This document shows positions 16,883-26,335 of a stretch of DNA of 64,000 bases, piece after piece. The stretch lies in assembly GCF_025643255.1 (NCBI RefSeq), contig NZ_CP087112.1, forward strand, positions 1,426,001 to 1,490,000. Direction: 5' to 3'. The notes beneath the pieces were generated by a model. The model was not told where the DNA came from and searched no databases. It worked only from the letters and a program-made list of their open reading frames with translations. The translations under genes and the position numbers were made by a program. The stretch comes from Halomonas sp. 7T (lineage in GTDB: Bacteria > Pseudomonadota > Gammaproteobacteria > Pseudomonadales > Halomonadaceae). Position 1 is the first letter of the stretch. Each line of letters begins with the position of its first letter.

Positions 16883-18769
16883 TTATGGATGCTTTTTTAG
16901 AAATGCACGGGGGTTCTTGGGGTAATAATGCTCTGGCTGGCGCTCAAGGTGGGTAAAAAAGCGTGTGTCTTTATAGGGCATTTTCATAAATCCAGACACA
17001 CCAAGCCCTTCGATCTGACTGACTGACTCCAGCATCCTTGCCAGCAAGCTGCAAAATTCTTGCTCGCGGCTGGGGTCAAGCAGCCGGTAATAGCTATGGA
17101 TTTTGAGGTGCTGAGGCAGCGCTTCAAAAATAATCATCCCAGTATGGTGAATCTCGTTGAGCTGCTTAAGTATTTGAATAATGCGGTTAGGCAACACCAG
17201 TAGCTCTTCCGGGTCGGGGCCATCTTCAAAGTAGCTATGCTGACGCGTACGGTCCTCCATTTCTGGAACCGCACTTAGCTCATAATGGATCTGCATATCC
17301 GGCTCGCAATGAAATGCCTCATGGGCACTGGCGCGCTCTAGATGCAGCGTTTGGCGCGCATTAAATAAGCAGCTTTTAAAAATTCCCTGGCGATGAATAG
17401 CACGTGCCAAGTGCACCATGTTATTAACCGCTTCAATAAAAGCAGGCTTTAACGCTGGGTCATGCAGGTTAAGAGAGGAGTCAATATAAACGCCTTCTCG
17501 CTCCCAGCGCACTGCTAAGCCGCCCACGACGGGGTACCTTCCCAAGCGGCTCACCGAGGCCAGAAAGGCTTTTTCGGTCTCTCCCATCCCCTGCATAAAC
17601 TGTTTGTAGTAGCGGTCCAGCTGTACATCATTGACGTCGTTAAGCGTTTCCTGCGCATTGGCCTCACGGAGAAAGGCTTTGCGTGAGCTGTATACGACCG
17701 TATCTATCTCTTGATACGCAGGGCGCGCCCAGACAGGCACAAGGGGCGATTGAAGAGCTACCGGCAGGTCAATCATGACCGCCCTGCCGAGGCGGGGCAT
17801 CGCGCTTAAAAAATAGTCCCCCGCGCGACGACGCACCTGAGGATCAGGATCCAGCATGCCATCCAAGATGCGAGCAAACTCCATCGGTAATCCCAGAGCG
17901 CTTGCCGGGATGGCACGATGGCCAAAGCGGCATGATTGGGCGGAAGCAAGTGCGTAAAGCGTGCCCGCAACACCTTGCTCATCAAAGCGTGGCGATGAGA
18001 GCGCGCCATTAAGCTGCTCCTCACCAATAAAGTAGACATCACCTAAACGCGCATTGGTTTGCTGTAAGTTATCCGACATCAGCTCCATGACATTAGCGCC
18101 TACAAATTGGAGCTTTTCATCCAACTGCGCAAACACTGAGGAGCCCCAGTCAATCAACGCAATTTTCTCGGTTGAGGGATCAAAGACTAAATTGGAAGGT
18201 TTTATATCACCGTGCACGACGGGGCGAGCATTGGGCCCCGCTTCACGACGAAGCGATTTCAGGATATCCGCTAACTGAACGGCAATTCGAATAATCAGCC
18301 GCGGGGATAGTCTGCCCTCTTTTAACGACACTTGCTCAAGGTTCCAGCCGGGGGCGCGCTCCATCACCAGAATCGATTGGCCGCGAGTACGCTGATAGGC
18401 CACTAATTTAGGGATAAGAGGGTGGGCGACTTGGTCAAGCATGAACGCCTCTTCCTCAAGGCGCTCTTGCAGGTGCATAGGTAGAGTAATACGCGAAAAC
18501 TTAAAGACGTAGTGATTAAAGACATGCTGGTTAAAGGCATGATGGGTAGGGAGATCATGAGCAGGTGCGCCTTGTTCAAGCGCACTGCCCGCAAACACAA
18601 ACCCATAGGCTCCTTTGCCAACAAGCTCAATTCCCGTATAACCCAGTTGGGCGAGCTGTGTCTTGCACAGCGCCACCCAATCTTTAAGCTTCCGCGCATC
18701 ATGGTGGCTTAGCAGATATACCGACTGCTCTTCGGGTATATAAAACTGCTGAAGCGGTGCCTGAGACAT
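16883..18769 (-). CDS. Hanks-type Ser/Thr protein kinase with novel C-terminal half
   Basis: A 628-residue soluble kinase. The glycine loop GKGAYGFVF is at 51-59, the probable ATP lysine is Lys90 in FKFSR, the catalytic loop is HGDIKPSN (186-193), and DWG (207-209) replaces DFG. A kinase fold seems to end near residue 330; the remaining 300 residues show no domain I recognise. No membrane segment or PASTA repeat is visible, and no phosphatase gene lies beside it. The start is 9 bases after the stop of the branched-chain dehydrogenase E2 gene on the same strand, with no strong ribosome binding site, so co-transcription is likely. A perfect 12-base palindrome (18772-18783) spans the junction. 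Confidence 0.85.
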   Translation of the reverse strand: MSQAPLQQFYIPEEQSVYLLSHHDARKLKDWVALCKTQLAQLGYTGIELVGKGAYGFVFAGSALEQGAPAHDLPTHHAFNQHVFNHYVFKFSRITLPMHLQERLEEEAFMLDQVAHPLIPKLVAYQRTRGQSILVMERAPGWNLEQVSLKEGRLSPRLIIRIAVQLADILKSLRREAGPNARPVVHGDIKPSNLVFDPSTEKIALIDWGSSVFAQLDEKLQFVGANVMELMSDNLQQTNARLGDVYFIGEEQLNGALSSPRFDEQGVAGTLYALASAQSCRFGHRAIPASALGLPMEFARILDGMLDPDPQVRRRAGDYFLSAMPRLGRAVMIDLPVALQSPLVPVWARPAYQEIDTVVYSSRKAFLREANAQETLNDVNDVQLDRYYKQFMQGMGETEKAFLASVSRLGRYPVVGGLAVRWEREGVYIDSSLNLHDPALKPAFIEAVNNMVHLARAIHRQGIFKSCLFNARQTLHLERASAHEAFHCEPDMQIHYELSAVPEMEDRTRQHSYFEDGPDPEELLVLPNRIIQILKQLNEIHHTGMIIFEALPQHLKIHSYYRLLDPSREQEFCSLLARMLESVSQIEGLGVSGFMKMPYKDTRFFTHLERQPEHYYPKNPRAFLKKHP

Positions 18770-18778
18770 TAGCTAGCG

Positions 18779-20059
18779 CTAGCCTAAATGCAGCAGCATG
18801 GTTTCCGGCGCTTCTAAAAAGCCTTTCCAGGCGTTGCAGAAGCGCGCGATAGTACCACCATCAATAAAGCGATGATCCCCCGCCCAGGTAATGGTCATAA
18901 TTGCTCGGCGCTGTACAGCCCCCTGCTCATCAAAGCGCGGCAGCCATTGGGTTTTACCAATCGCCACAATCGCTGCTTCAGGCGCATTAATAATCGGCGC
19001 TGCGTAAGTGCCGCCTAATGCGCCAATATTAGAAATACTGATGGTGCCGCCTTTGAGGTCAGCTTGGTCCACACGGCCTTCTCTCGCCGAGGTGGTTAAC
19101 CGCCCTACTTCACGGGCAATATCCAGCAGTGTTAGCGTTTCAACGCCCTTGACGTTAGGCACCAGCAGGCCCGCCTTACTGTCTACCGCCATGCCAATGT
19201 TGCACTGGGCAAAGTAGTGTAACTCATCGCCTGCGGCATTAAGCTGGGCATTAACAATTGGTTCTTGAGTCACTGCCAGCGCCATCGCTTTCATAAAGAA
19301 AGGCATCAACGTCAGACGCTCGCCCAATGCTTCTACCTGAGGCTTTAAGCGCTCACGAAGCGCTAGAAGCTCGGTGACATCGATTTCTTCACCGTAATGG
19401 AAGTGAGGAATCGTCGTGGCAGACTCAACCATGCGCTTGGCCATCACCGCCCGGACGCCGCGCAGCGGCTCAACTCTCGGTGCCTGTGGTTCGTTTCGCG
19501 CCGCCTGACCAGTGACAGGGCTTGCTGGTGAGGGCACGGGTGCCGCTTGATCAAGATGCGCCAGCACATCTTCTTTTAGAACCCGACCATCTTTACCGCT
19601 GCCCGCAATATCGGTTAATTGCAATTCGTGTTCACGCACTAAACGACGTACTGCTGGGCTAGCAGGCACTTTGCCCAAGGGGCCTTTCTCTGTAGTAGCG
19701 CCCTTGTCAGCCTGCGAAGACGTTGCTGTAGAAGGCTGATTCGAGGGCTGCGCCTGCTGACTTGTCTTGGGCGTTTCAACTGTATCAGCACCCTTCTCTT
19801 TTTCTTGCGCGCCCGCTGCCTCACTGTTTGCTTCATAGGCATAAAGCGGTGCATGCACTTTGGCAACTTGGCCTTGAGGTACATAGAGCTTGGTCACTAC
19901 ACCTGATTCTGGTGCGGTAATCTCTACCAGCGCTTTATCGGTCATCACTTCAACAATGGGCTGGTCTTCTTCAATAAGATCGCCTTCTGCAACGCGCCAT
20001 TCAACGACTTCGCACTCAACGATGCCTTCGCCGATATCCGGCAGCATAAAATCGCTCAT
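18779..20059 (-). CDS. bkdB: Branched-chain 2-oxoacid dehydrogenase E2, dihydrolipoyl acyltransferase
   Basis: A 426-residue E2 core protein. It has one lipoyl domain (residues 1-75, lipoyl-lysine Lys42 in MTDKALVEI), a long Ala/Gln/Ser/Thr-rich linker, a peripheral subunit-binding domain (about 130-170, ASPAVRRLVREHELQLTDIAGSG), and the catalytic domain ending with His396 and Asp400 in HRFIDGG. It transfers acyl groups from lipoamide to CoA after decarboxylation of branched-chain 2-oxoacids. It is third in the E1alpha-E1beta-E2 operon. No E3 gene is present, so the complex must borrow dihydrolipoamide dehydrogenase from elsewhere. Confidence 0.94.
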   Translation of the reverse strand: MSDFMLPDIGEGIVECEVVEWRVAEGDLIEEDQPIVEVMTDKALVEITAPESGVVTKLYVPQGQVAKVHAPLYAYEANSEAAGAQEKEKGADTVETPKTSQQAQPSNQPSTATSSQADKGATTEKGPLGKVPASPAVRRLVREHELQLTDIAGSGKDGRVLKEDVLAHLDQAAPVPSPASPVTGQAARNEPQAPRVEPLRGVRAVMAKRMVESATTIPHFHYGEEIDVTELLALRERLKPQVEALGERLTLMPFFMKAMALAVTQEPIVNAQLNAAGDELHYFAQCNIGMAVDSKAGLLVPNVKGVETLTLLDIAREVGRLTTSAREGRVDQADLKGGTISISNIGALGGTYAAPIINAPEAAIVAIGKTQWLPRFDEQGAVQRRAIMTITWAGDHRFIDGGTIARFCNAWKGFLEAPETMLLHLG

Positions 20060-20076
20060 TATTTTTCTCCCTGGCG

Positions 20077-21054
20077 CTAAAAGTTAACGCTTTCGCGAAT
20101 CGCTTCAAAAATTTTTAAGTGATCGGGCAAATACTCTTTTTCCAGCACTAGCGGGAATGGCGTATCCAGCCCGGTCACCCGTGCAATGGGCGATTCCAGA
20201 TAGAGAAAACAGCGCTCTTGAATGGTTGCAGCAATTTCTCCGGCAAAGCCACCCGTGAGCGGGGCTTCATGGCTCACAATTAGGCGGCCAGTTTTAAACA
20301 CAGATTCTGCTACCGTGTCTTCATCCCAGGGGAGCAGGGACCGCAGGTCAATCACTTCGCAGGAAATGCCCTGCTCTTCAGCAAGTTCAGCGGCTTTACC
20401 TATCACTTCCATCTGTGCGCCCCAGCCCACTAATGTAATATCACTGCCATCTTTTACGATCTCCGCTTCGCCAATGGGCAGTTGGTAATCCTCTTCTGGC
20501 ACATCGCCCACCGCGGCGCGGTAAAGTCGCTTAGGCTCAAGAAAAAGTACCGGATCAGGGTCGCGTATGGCTGCCAATAACAACCCTTTCGCTTGGTAGG
20601 GGTTACGGGGCACCACCACTTTTAGGCCCGGCGTATGGGTGAAGTAGGCTTCTGGCGACTGTGAATGATACAGCCCGCCTGAAATCCCACCGCCATAGGG
20701 GGTACGAATGGTTAAACCGCCGACGTTAAACAGATCCCCAGAGCGATAGCGGAATTTGGCCGTTTCATTAACAATTTGGTCAAATGCGGGGAAGATATAG
20801 TCGGCAAACTGAATCTCTGCCACCGGCACGGAGCCTTGAGCCGCTAATCCGTTGGCAAACCCAATAATGCCCTGCTCCACCAGCGGCGTGTTGAAGCAGC
20901 GTGCTTTGCCGTACTTGTCCTGTAGATGACTGGTGGCTCGAAAAACGCCACCAAACACACCCACGTCTTCACCAAAGCAAATCACTTTTTCATCTTCGGC
21001 CATGGCGATATCTAGGGCGTTATTAATCGCCTGTAACATATTCATAGTAGGCAT
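20077..21054 (-). CDS. bkdA2: Branched-chain 2-oxoacid dehydrogenase E1 beta subunit
   Basis: A 325-residue transketolase-like E1 beta subunit. Typical segments are [49 protein letters not shown] and the C-terminal transketolase domain with [16 protein letters not shown] chose ATG 21054, one base after the E1alpha stop, with AGGGGGAT upstream; a longer upstream reading overlaps E1alpha. Together with E1alpha it forms the thiamine-diphosphate heterotetramer that decarboxylates the 2-oxoacids from leucine, isoleucine and valine. The FGEDVG stretch provides residues near the cofactor in this family. Confidence 0.94.
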   Translation of the reverse strand: MPTMNMLQAINNALDIAMAEDEKVICFGEDVGVFGGVFRATSHLQDKYGKARCFNTPLVEQGIIGFANGLAAQGSVPVAEIQFADYIFPAFDQIVNETAKFRYRSGDLFNVGGLTIRTPYGGGISGGLYHSQSPEAYFTHTPGLKVVVPRNPYQAKGLLLAAIRDPDPVLFLEPKRLYRAAVGDVPEEDYQLPIGEAEIVKDGSDITLVGWGAQMEVIGKAAELAEEQGISCEVIDLRSLLPWDEDTVAESVFKTGRLIVSHEAPLTGGFAGEIAATIQERCFLYLESPIARVTGLDTPFPLVLEKEYLPDHLKIFEAIRESVNF

Positions 21055-21055
21055 C

Positions 21056-22261
21056 TTACGCATCCCCCTGGGCATCAGTGGCCGTATCAACGTCGAGATC
21101 AAGTGACTTGGCACCTTTTGGGTACGCGTCTGGATAGCGGCGAATATGGCGCTTGAGCTGGTCTAGCTGGCGCTGTAACGCGGGGGTGACGTCGGCATAA
21201 ACATCACTAATTAAGGATTCAAGTGGCGGCGGTGATCGCTTTTCCGCACGCTTCAGGGTGTCCAGAACCTCTTTTCGTAGACTCTCCTGCTGAGCGGCTT
21301 CCTCTTCCTCGCTCCACCAGCCTTTCTTAACAAGCCACTTCTTTAGACGTAACAGCGGGTCTTTTGCGCGCCAGATCTCTTCTTCGTCCTTTGAGCGATA
21401 ACCCGAAGGATCATCAGAAGAAGAGTGTGCAGCAAGACGGTAGGACATTGCTTCGATCAACACCGGCTGGTTTTTCTCTACAGCAATTTTGCGAGCTTGA
21501 GTAGTCGCTTCAAAGACCGCGAGCGCATCGTTACCGTCTACGCGAATGACATGCATGTGATAGCCGAACGCCCTAGGCGCGATACCGTCGGCAGCAAACT
21601 GCTCTATTGCAGGGGTTGAAATGGCGTAGCCATTGTTGCGGCAGAAGAAAATAACCGGCACTTGGTGTACCGAGGCCATATTCAGCGCAGCGTGGAAATC
21701 ACCTTCAGAGGCAGCACCTTCACCAAAAAAGGTCAGTGTGCAGTGGCCATCTCCCGCCAGTTTTTGGCCGTAAGCATAGCCTGTCGCCTGTGGAATTTGC
21801 GTCGCCAAGGGAGAAGAAATGGTCATGTAATGCAGTTTGCGCGAGCCATAGTGGATCGGCATTTGCCGACCTTTGCCATAATCCAGCTCATTGCCGAAAA
21901 GCTGGTTCATGAACTCGTCAATGGTGAAGCCACGATACATGAGGGCGCCCTGCTCGCGGTATTGCGCCATAATCATATCAGCGTCGTTAAGCGCGGCGGT
22001 TGCTCCAACAACAGCAGCCTCTTCACCGGTGCACTGCATGTAGAAACTTAACCGCCCCTGACGCTGTGCCGCTAGCATACGCTCATCTAGAATGCGGGTT
22101 GCCAGCATCGCTTGATAGAGCCGCCTTGCATGGTCTCGCTCAAGGGCTGGCTCGCTGGCACCTTCATAAAGCTCTCCCTCTGGGTCGAGCAAACTAAAGG
22201 TATCGATGGAAAACTCGTCACCGGTCAAAAATGCCGGCTGATGTACATACTGTGTCATCAT
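21056..22261 (-). CDS. bkdA1: Branched-chain 2-oxoacid dehydrogenase E1 alpha subunit
   Basis: A 401-residue E1 alpha subunit. The thiamine diphosphate motif runs from GEGAASEGD (180-188) to NN (209-210). [19 protein letters not shown] and [11 protein letters not shown] are family signatures. The loop [17 protein letters not shown] (about 274-290) corresponds to the region phosphorylated in mammalian branched-chain E1alpha, with serines at 280-282, notable given the kinase gene in the same operon. It catalyses oxidative decarboxylation of branched-chain 2-oxoacids with E1beta. AAGGA precedes the ATG at 22261; a second ATG directly follows. Confidence 0.95.
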   Translation of the reverse strand: MMTQYVHQPAFLTGDEFSIDTFSLLDPEGELYEGASEPALERDHARRLYQAMLATRILDERMLAAQRQGRLSFYMQCTGEEAAVVGATAALNDADMIMAQYREQGALMYRGFTIDEFMNQLFGNELDYGKGRQMPIHYGSRKLHYMTISSPLATQIPQATGYAYGQKLAGDGHCTLTFFGEGAASEGDFHAALNMASVHQVPVIFFCRNNGYAISTPAIEQFAADGIAPRAFGYHMHVIRVDGNDALAVFEATTQARKIAVEKNQPVLIEAMSYRLAAHSSSDDPSGYRSKDEEEIWRAKDPLLRLKKWLVKKGWWSEEEEAAQQESLRKEVLDTLKRAEKRSPPPLESLISDVYADVTPALQRQLDQLKRHIRRYPDAYPKGAKSLDLDVDTATDAQGDA

Positions 22262-22391
22262 TATTATCCTTGTTTTGCCCCTTTTGAGGGCAGTGTTGTC
22301 GGTGCTGACCTTTTATGCCAGTGGATTTATCTGACACGGGTCAACGCAACACAAGGACATTAACTCAGTAGGCTACTTTAGGGGATACAAC

Positions 22392-23165
22392 TTAAGACGC
22401 AGAAAGGCGGGAACGCAGCTTTTTTTGGTAAACATCAAAGAAGCTATCGACCGTCAACGCTAGGAGTGCAATCAGAAAAGCCCCCTGCACGACATAGGCC
22501 ATGTTGTTATTCACAATACCGGCAATGATAGGGTCGCCCAAATTACTGGCACCTACCGTCGCACCCAGCGCGGCAGTGGCAATATTAATGGTTACCGAGG
22601 TTCGAATACCGGCTAAGATCACCGGTGCTGCTAATGGCAGCTCAACACGGCGCAGCACCTGCCAGGGCGTCATGCCCATGGCTAATGCCGCCTGTTTAAC
22701 ATCAGCGTCTACCCCTTTAAAGCCAGCTAAGGTATTACGTACGATCGGCAGCAGCCCGTATAGCATAAGCGCCACTATAATCGGCAGCGTACCAAACCCA
22801 AGCGTGGGAACCGCGAGTGCGAGTACGGCAACGGGTGGAAACGTCTGCCCTAGGGACGCCAACTGCCCTACTAACGGTAAAAAGTCCTGCCCTCGCTGCC
22901 GGGTGACAGCAATGCCTGCGAACACCCCCATAAAAATCGTGAACACCGCCGCAACACCCACTACCAGTAAGTGGCGACCCAGAAGAGTATAAAACTCCGC
23001 ACGCTGATAGATCACTTGCCGCGCATCAGGCTCTAGCCAGCGGAATACGCTCTCCATGTAGGGCATAGTCAGCACGGCGGCGGCTAACAGTGCACCCCAT
23101 ATAAGTGGTAGTACCCAACGATGGCTAGCGCTTGACGAGGATGGCGTGCGACAACTAATAAGCAT
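22392..23165 (-). CDS. yehW: Osmoprotectant ABC transporter permease, YehW-like
   Basis: A 257-residue integral membrane permease of the glycine betaine/choline type, with about six membrane segments and the coupling-loop motif (AALAMGMTPWQVLRRVELPLA, with the EAA-type glycine). The ATG overlaps the ATPase gene by 11 bases, so translation is coupled. It is the smaller of the two permeases, matching YehW of the YehZYXW (OsmF) system in both size and gene order. It sits in the inner membrane and forms the channel with the larger YehY-like permease. The actual substrate (betaine-like or other) cannot be read from sequence. Confidence 0.88.
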   Translation of the reverse strand: MLISCRTPSSSSASHRWVLPLIWGALLAAAVLTMPYMESVFRWLEPDARQVIYQRAEFYTLLGRHLLVVGVAAVFTIFMGVFAGIAVTRQRGQDFLPLVGQLASLGQTFPPVAVLALAVPTLGFGTLPIIVALMLYGLLPIVRNTLAGFKGVDADVKQAALAMGMTPWQVLRRVELPLAAPVILAGIRTSVTINIATAALGATVGASNLGDPIIAGIVNNNMAYVVQGAFLIALLALTVDSFFDVYQKKLRSRLSAS

Positions 23166-24123
23166 CGCGTACGCTCACCTTATCGATCTGGGCTTCTTTA
23201 ACAATTTTTCGCAACGATAGCTCACCAATCGGCATATCCTGCTGATCAACAACGGTTAACCGGTCACTGTGGTCACGCAGCATCATGGAAAGTGCTTGAC
23301 GCAGTGAGTACTCTCCAGGCACACGCGACTGTGCTGGCAAGCTTTGCCCTAGGGAGGTCATGTGATCTTTCACGCGGGTCAGCGCTGCCTGCTTAAGGCC
23401 TCGCTCAAGGCCTCCGAGCAATGAATCGACAAAGGGGTCTTCCGGATGCTGCAATAACGCCAACGGCGTTCCCTGTTGAACAATGCGACCATTGCGCATG
23501 ACGACTAAATGATCAGCAAGCTTTAGCGCTTCATCCATATCGTGAGTGACGAATACCACCGTTTTATGAAGCCGAGCCTGGAGCTTGGCCATTTCATCTT
23601 GGAGCTTTTCCCGAGTGATAGGATCCAAAGCACCAAACGGCTCGTCCATTAATAAAATATCAGGATTAGCGGCGAGCGCTCGCGCAACGCCAACCCGCTG
23701 AGCTTGGCCACCCGACAGCTGATGAGGGTATTTGTGAGAAAACTCCTCTATCGGCAAGCCTAAAACACCCATTAACTCTTCTACCCGCGCAATAACTTTA
23801 TCGCGCGGCCACTTTAACAGTCTAGGAACCAAGCCAATGTTGCGCGCCACCGTCCAGTGAGGAAAGAGCCCCGTGCTTTGAATCACATAGCCAATCCGGC
23901 GACGAAGCTTAACAGGGTCGTAACTCTGAATAGCCTGACCGTCCAGCAAGATATCGCCTTCACTATGTTCAATAAGGCGATTAATCATGCGTAAGGTGGT
24001 GGATTTACCACAGCCAGACGTACCGACCAGCGCACAGAACTTTCCCTTGGCAACCTGCAGCGATATGTTATCAACAGCAGTCTCTTCGCCAAAGTGCTTT
24101 GATACGTGGGATAGTTCTATCAT
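23155..24123 (-). CDS. yehX: Osmoprotectant ABC transporter ATPase, YehX-like
   Basis: A 322-residue ATP-binding subunit. Walker A is GTSGCGKSTT, the signature LSGGQAQRVGVARAL, and Walker B ILLMDEPFGALDP. After residue about 240 a C-terminal extension ending in LTVVDQQDMPIGELSLRKIV resembles a CBS-type sensor half, as in OpuCA-type ATPases that respond to ionic strength. The start lies within the stop region of the larger permease (ATGA overlap), with GGAGG in front. It drives substrate import by this four-gene system. A pair of full CBS domains is not visible. Confidence 0.93.
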   Translation of the reverse strand: MIELSHVSKHFGEETAVDNISLQVAKGKFCALVGTSGCGKSTTLRMINRLIEHSEGDILLDGQAIQSYDPVKLRRRIGYVIQSTGLFPHWTVARNIGLVPRLLKWPRDKVIARVEELMGVLGLPIEEFSHKYPHQLSGGQAQRVGVARALAANPDILLMDEPFGALDPITREKLQDEMAKLQARLHKTVVFVTHDMDEALKLADHLVVMRNGRIVQQGTPLALLQHPEDPFVDSLLGGLERGLKQAALTRVKDHMTSLGQSLPAQSRVPGEYSLRQALSMMLRDHSDRLTVVDQQDMPIGELSLRKIVKEAQIDKVSVRDAY

Positions 24124-25322
24124 TCATGACCTCCGGGGCGAAGCGCTTCTGCCAACGCCCCTATGCCTGCATCGACGATCAACGCCAACAGTAGAATAGG
24201 CAGTGCACCGAGTAGCACCATGTCCATTGCAGCCTGGCCTAAGCCCTGGAAAATAAAGGTACCCAGCCCCCCCGCTCCAATCAAAGCAGCCACTGCGGTT
24301 AAGCCGACTGCTTGGACCGTTGTAATACGTAAACCCTCTAGCACTACCGGCAAGGCTAGAGGAAGGCGGACCTGCCAAAAACGCTGACTGCTGCGCATCC
24401 CCATCGCTTTGGCGGCTTCCAAGGTGTCGCTACTGACTTCCTCTAACGCGGTATACGTATTACGTACCATCGGCAGCAAACTGTAGGCAATGAGTGCAAT
24501 TAACGCAGGTGCCGTACCAATTCCACTGACACCTAGCTTTGCCAAAAAAGGAATATTTGCCGCCGCCCAGGCCAACGGCGCTAGCAGCAATCCAAACAGC
24601 GCAATACTAGGGATGGTTTGTAGAAAATTGAGCAGTGAAAAAGTGATTTTTTGCAGTTTTGTATAGCGCCGCATGAGCATGGCCAGCAGTAAACCTGCCA
24701 CCACGCTTACCCCGACGGCCGTACTAACTAATTGGAGATGCTGACGTGTGGCGCGCCAAAACTGCTGATCGCGGGCCTGGAACTCCTGCACCAAGGCTAA
24801 ATCCTGCAGCCATGATGATGTACATAACCACCATATAACGCCGACAAAACTTAATAGTAGCGTCGTACTCAAGCGAGACAATCCCAGCCGAAGGCGCAGC
24901 TCGACCAAACAGAGCAGCAGAATAAATAGCAGGGACCAGGATGCGGCACCAACGCTGACGCGTGCCTGAGGTAGCTCAGGATTTACTAGCCAATGACTGG
25001 CAACAATAAAACCGAATGGCATGAGCAACAGCATTACGACGACCAGCGCCAGCATTGCCCAATAATAAGCCTGCGTTGTTCGTAACGCTAAAACGCATAG
25101 TGCACTGATTAATAGCGAAATCAGCAGTGCGCCGAACCACCCGATGGCATCCAACAGATGATAAGAAGTGCCGGGCACAATTCGGTTAGGCGCTACGCTG
25201 ACGGGGCTTAACAGCCATATAACGGCCAACATCGCTACGCCCAAGCTCAACAACACCGTATTAGGGGGCGCTATACGCCGGTGCAGCTTGGTCGGGATGG
25301 GCAGTGCATTGTTTAATGGCAT
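24120..25322 (-). CDS. yehY: Osmoprotectant ABC transporter large permease, YehY-like
   Basis: A 400-residue permease with an N-terminal extension of about 170 residues holding several extra membrane segments, then a standard permease domain (about 185-395) with the coupling motif LEAAKAMGMRSSQRFWQVRLPLA. The extended N-terminus and position between the binding protein and the ATPase match YehY of the OsmF system. It overlaps the ATPase start by 4 bases and begins 3 bases after the binding protein stop. No strong ribosome binding site is seen, so coupling to the upstream gene is likely. Confidence 0.88.
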   Translation of the reverse strand: MPLNNALPIPTKLHRRIAPPNTVLLSLGVAMLAVIWLLSPVSVAPNRIVPGTSYHLLDAIGWFGALLISLLISALCVLALRTTQAYYWAMLALVVVMLLLMPFGFIVASHWLVNPELPQARVSVGAASWSLLFILLLCLVELRLRLGLSRLSTTLLLSFVGVIWWLCTSSWLQDLALVQEFQARDQQFWRATRQHLQLVSTAVGVSVVAGLLLAMLMRRYTKLQKITFSLLNFLQTIPSIALFGLLLAPLAWAAANIPFLAKLGVSGIGTAPALIALIAYSLLPMVRNTYTALEEVSSDTLEAAKAMGMRSSQRFWQVRLPLALPVVLEGLRITTVQAVGLTAVAALIGAGGLGTFIFQGLGQAAMDMVLLGALPILLLALIVDAGIGALAEALRPGGHE

Positions 25323-25325
25323 TCA

Positions 25326-26234
25326 TTAGTCATCCAGGCTATCAAGATAGTCACTGGCTACCTTATCTGGCGAGAGGCCGTTCACAGCCACATCGGCGTT
25401 AAGTTTTTGTAGGGTAACAAGATCCAGCGTAGCAAAAATATCGTTTAGCAGTGCCTCCATCTGTGGGTAGGCCTCCAAAACCTCTTCACGTACCACAGGC
25501 GCTGGTTGATACACTGGCTGAACACCTTTGGAATCCTCTAGCACCACGAGGCCTAATGCACTAAGACCGCCATCAGTGCCGTACGTCATGGCACCATTAA
25601 CGCCGCTGGTTTGCTGCGCCGCTGCGCGCATTGTCGCGGCGGTATTGCCGCCAGATAGCACGAGTAATTGGTCGTCTCTTAGCTCAAAATCGTAAGCTTC
25701 TTGAAAAGCGGGTAATGCCTGGGGCGACTCGACAAACTCGGCACTGGCTGCGAATTTAAATTCGCCATCCCCTGCAAGATAGGCAGCTAAATCATCCAGA
25801 GTGATTAAGCTGTTGGCTTCAGCCACATCTTGTCGAATGCTCATTGCCCAGGTGTTGTTGGCACTCGCGGGCTGCAGCCACACAAGTCCTTGCTCTGCAT
25901 CCCGTTCTTTTACCGCTTGGTAAGCATTAGCAGCATCATTCCACACCGGGCTATCGGTCATATCAAAGAAAAATGCACCGTTACCGGTATATTCTGGGTA
26001 AAGATCAACTTCCCCCGCTTGAAGGGCGCTACGCACCACACTGGTGCCCCCTAACTGCAAACGGTCTTGAGTCTCAATATTGTTGCGTTCTAATGTTTGG
26101 ATGATCAACTCACCCAGAACCGCGCCCTCGGTATCAATCTTTGAAGAGACAACCACGGGATTATTGGCATTAGCTGCTGAAAAAACCAGAGCTGACAAAC
26201 AGGCCGCAAGTGCAGGTTTCATGATAGAGCGCAT
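25326..26234 (-). CDS. osmF: Periplasmic osmoprotectant-binding protein, OsmF/YehZ-like
   Basis: A 302-residue substrate-binding protein of the OpuAC/OsmF family. A signal peptide ends near ANA at about 22-24. Family stretches are SSKIDTEGAVLGELIIQTLE, DLYPEYTGNG and GAMTYGTDG. I chose ATG 26234 because AAGGA lies 8 bases upstream; an ATG at 26252 would place that element inside the gene. It delivers ligand to the YehYXW-type membrane complex. Gene order binding protein-YehY-YehX-YehW equals that of the E. coli osmF operon. In a halophile the ligand could be a betaine-like solute, but E. coli OsmF binds glycine betaine only weakly. Confidence 0.9.
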   Translation of the reverse strand: MRSIMKPALAACLSALVFSAANANNPVVVSSKIDTEGAVLGELIIQTLERNNIETQDRLQLGGTSVVRSALQAGEVDLYPEYTGNGAFFFDMTDSPVWNDAANAYQAVKERDAEQGLVWLQPASANNTWAMSIRQDVAEANSLITLDDLAAYLAGDGEFKFAASAEFVESPQALPAFQEAYDFELRDDQLLVLSGGNTAATMRAAAQQTSGVNGAMTYGTDGGLSALGLVVLEDSKGVQPVYQPAPVVREEVLEAYPQMEALLNDIFATLDLVTLQKLNADVAVNGLSPDKVASDYLDSLDD

Positions 26235-26300
26235 CTTAGTTATCCTTTTCATAAGCGTCTTGTAGGATCACTTCAGTATAAGAGCTAACGGCGTTGAAGT

Positions 26301-26324
26301 CAGATGCCGCTTTCGCGGCATCTG
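26301..26324 (-). terminator. Hairpin after cysS
   Basis: A perfect 10-base stem, CAGATGCCGC / GCGGCATCTG, with a four-base loop that reads GAAA on the minus strand. It stands 12 bases past the cysS stop and ahead of the osmF operon. No long T run follows, so termination or processing is inferred. Confidence 0.5.
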
Positions 26325-26335
26325 GCTTTGTAGCG

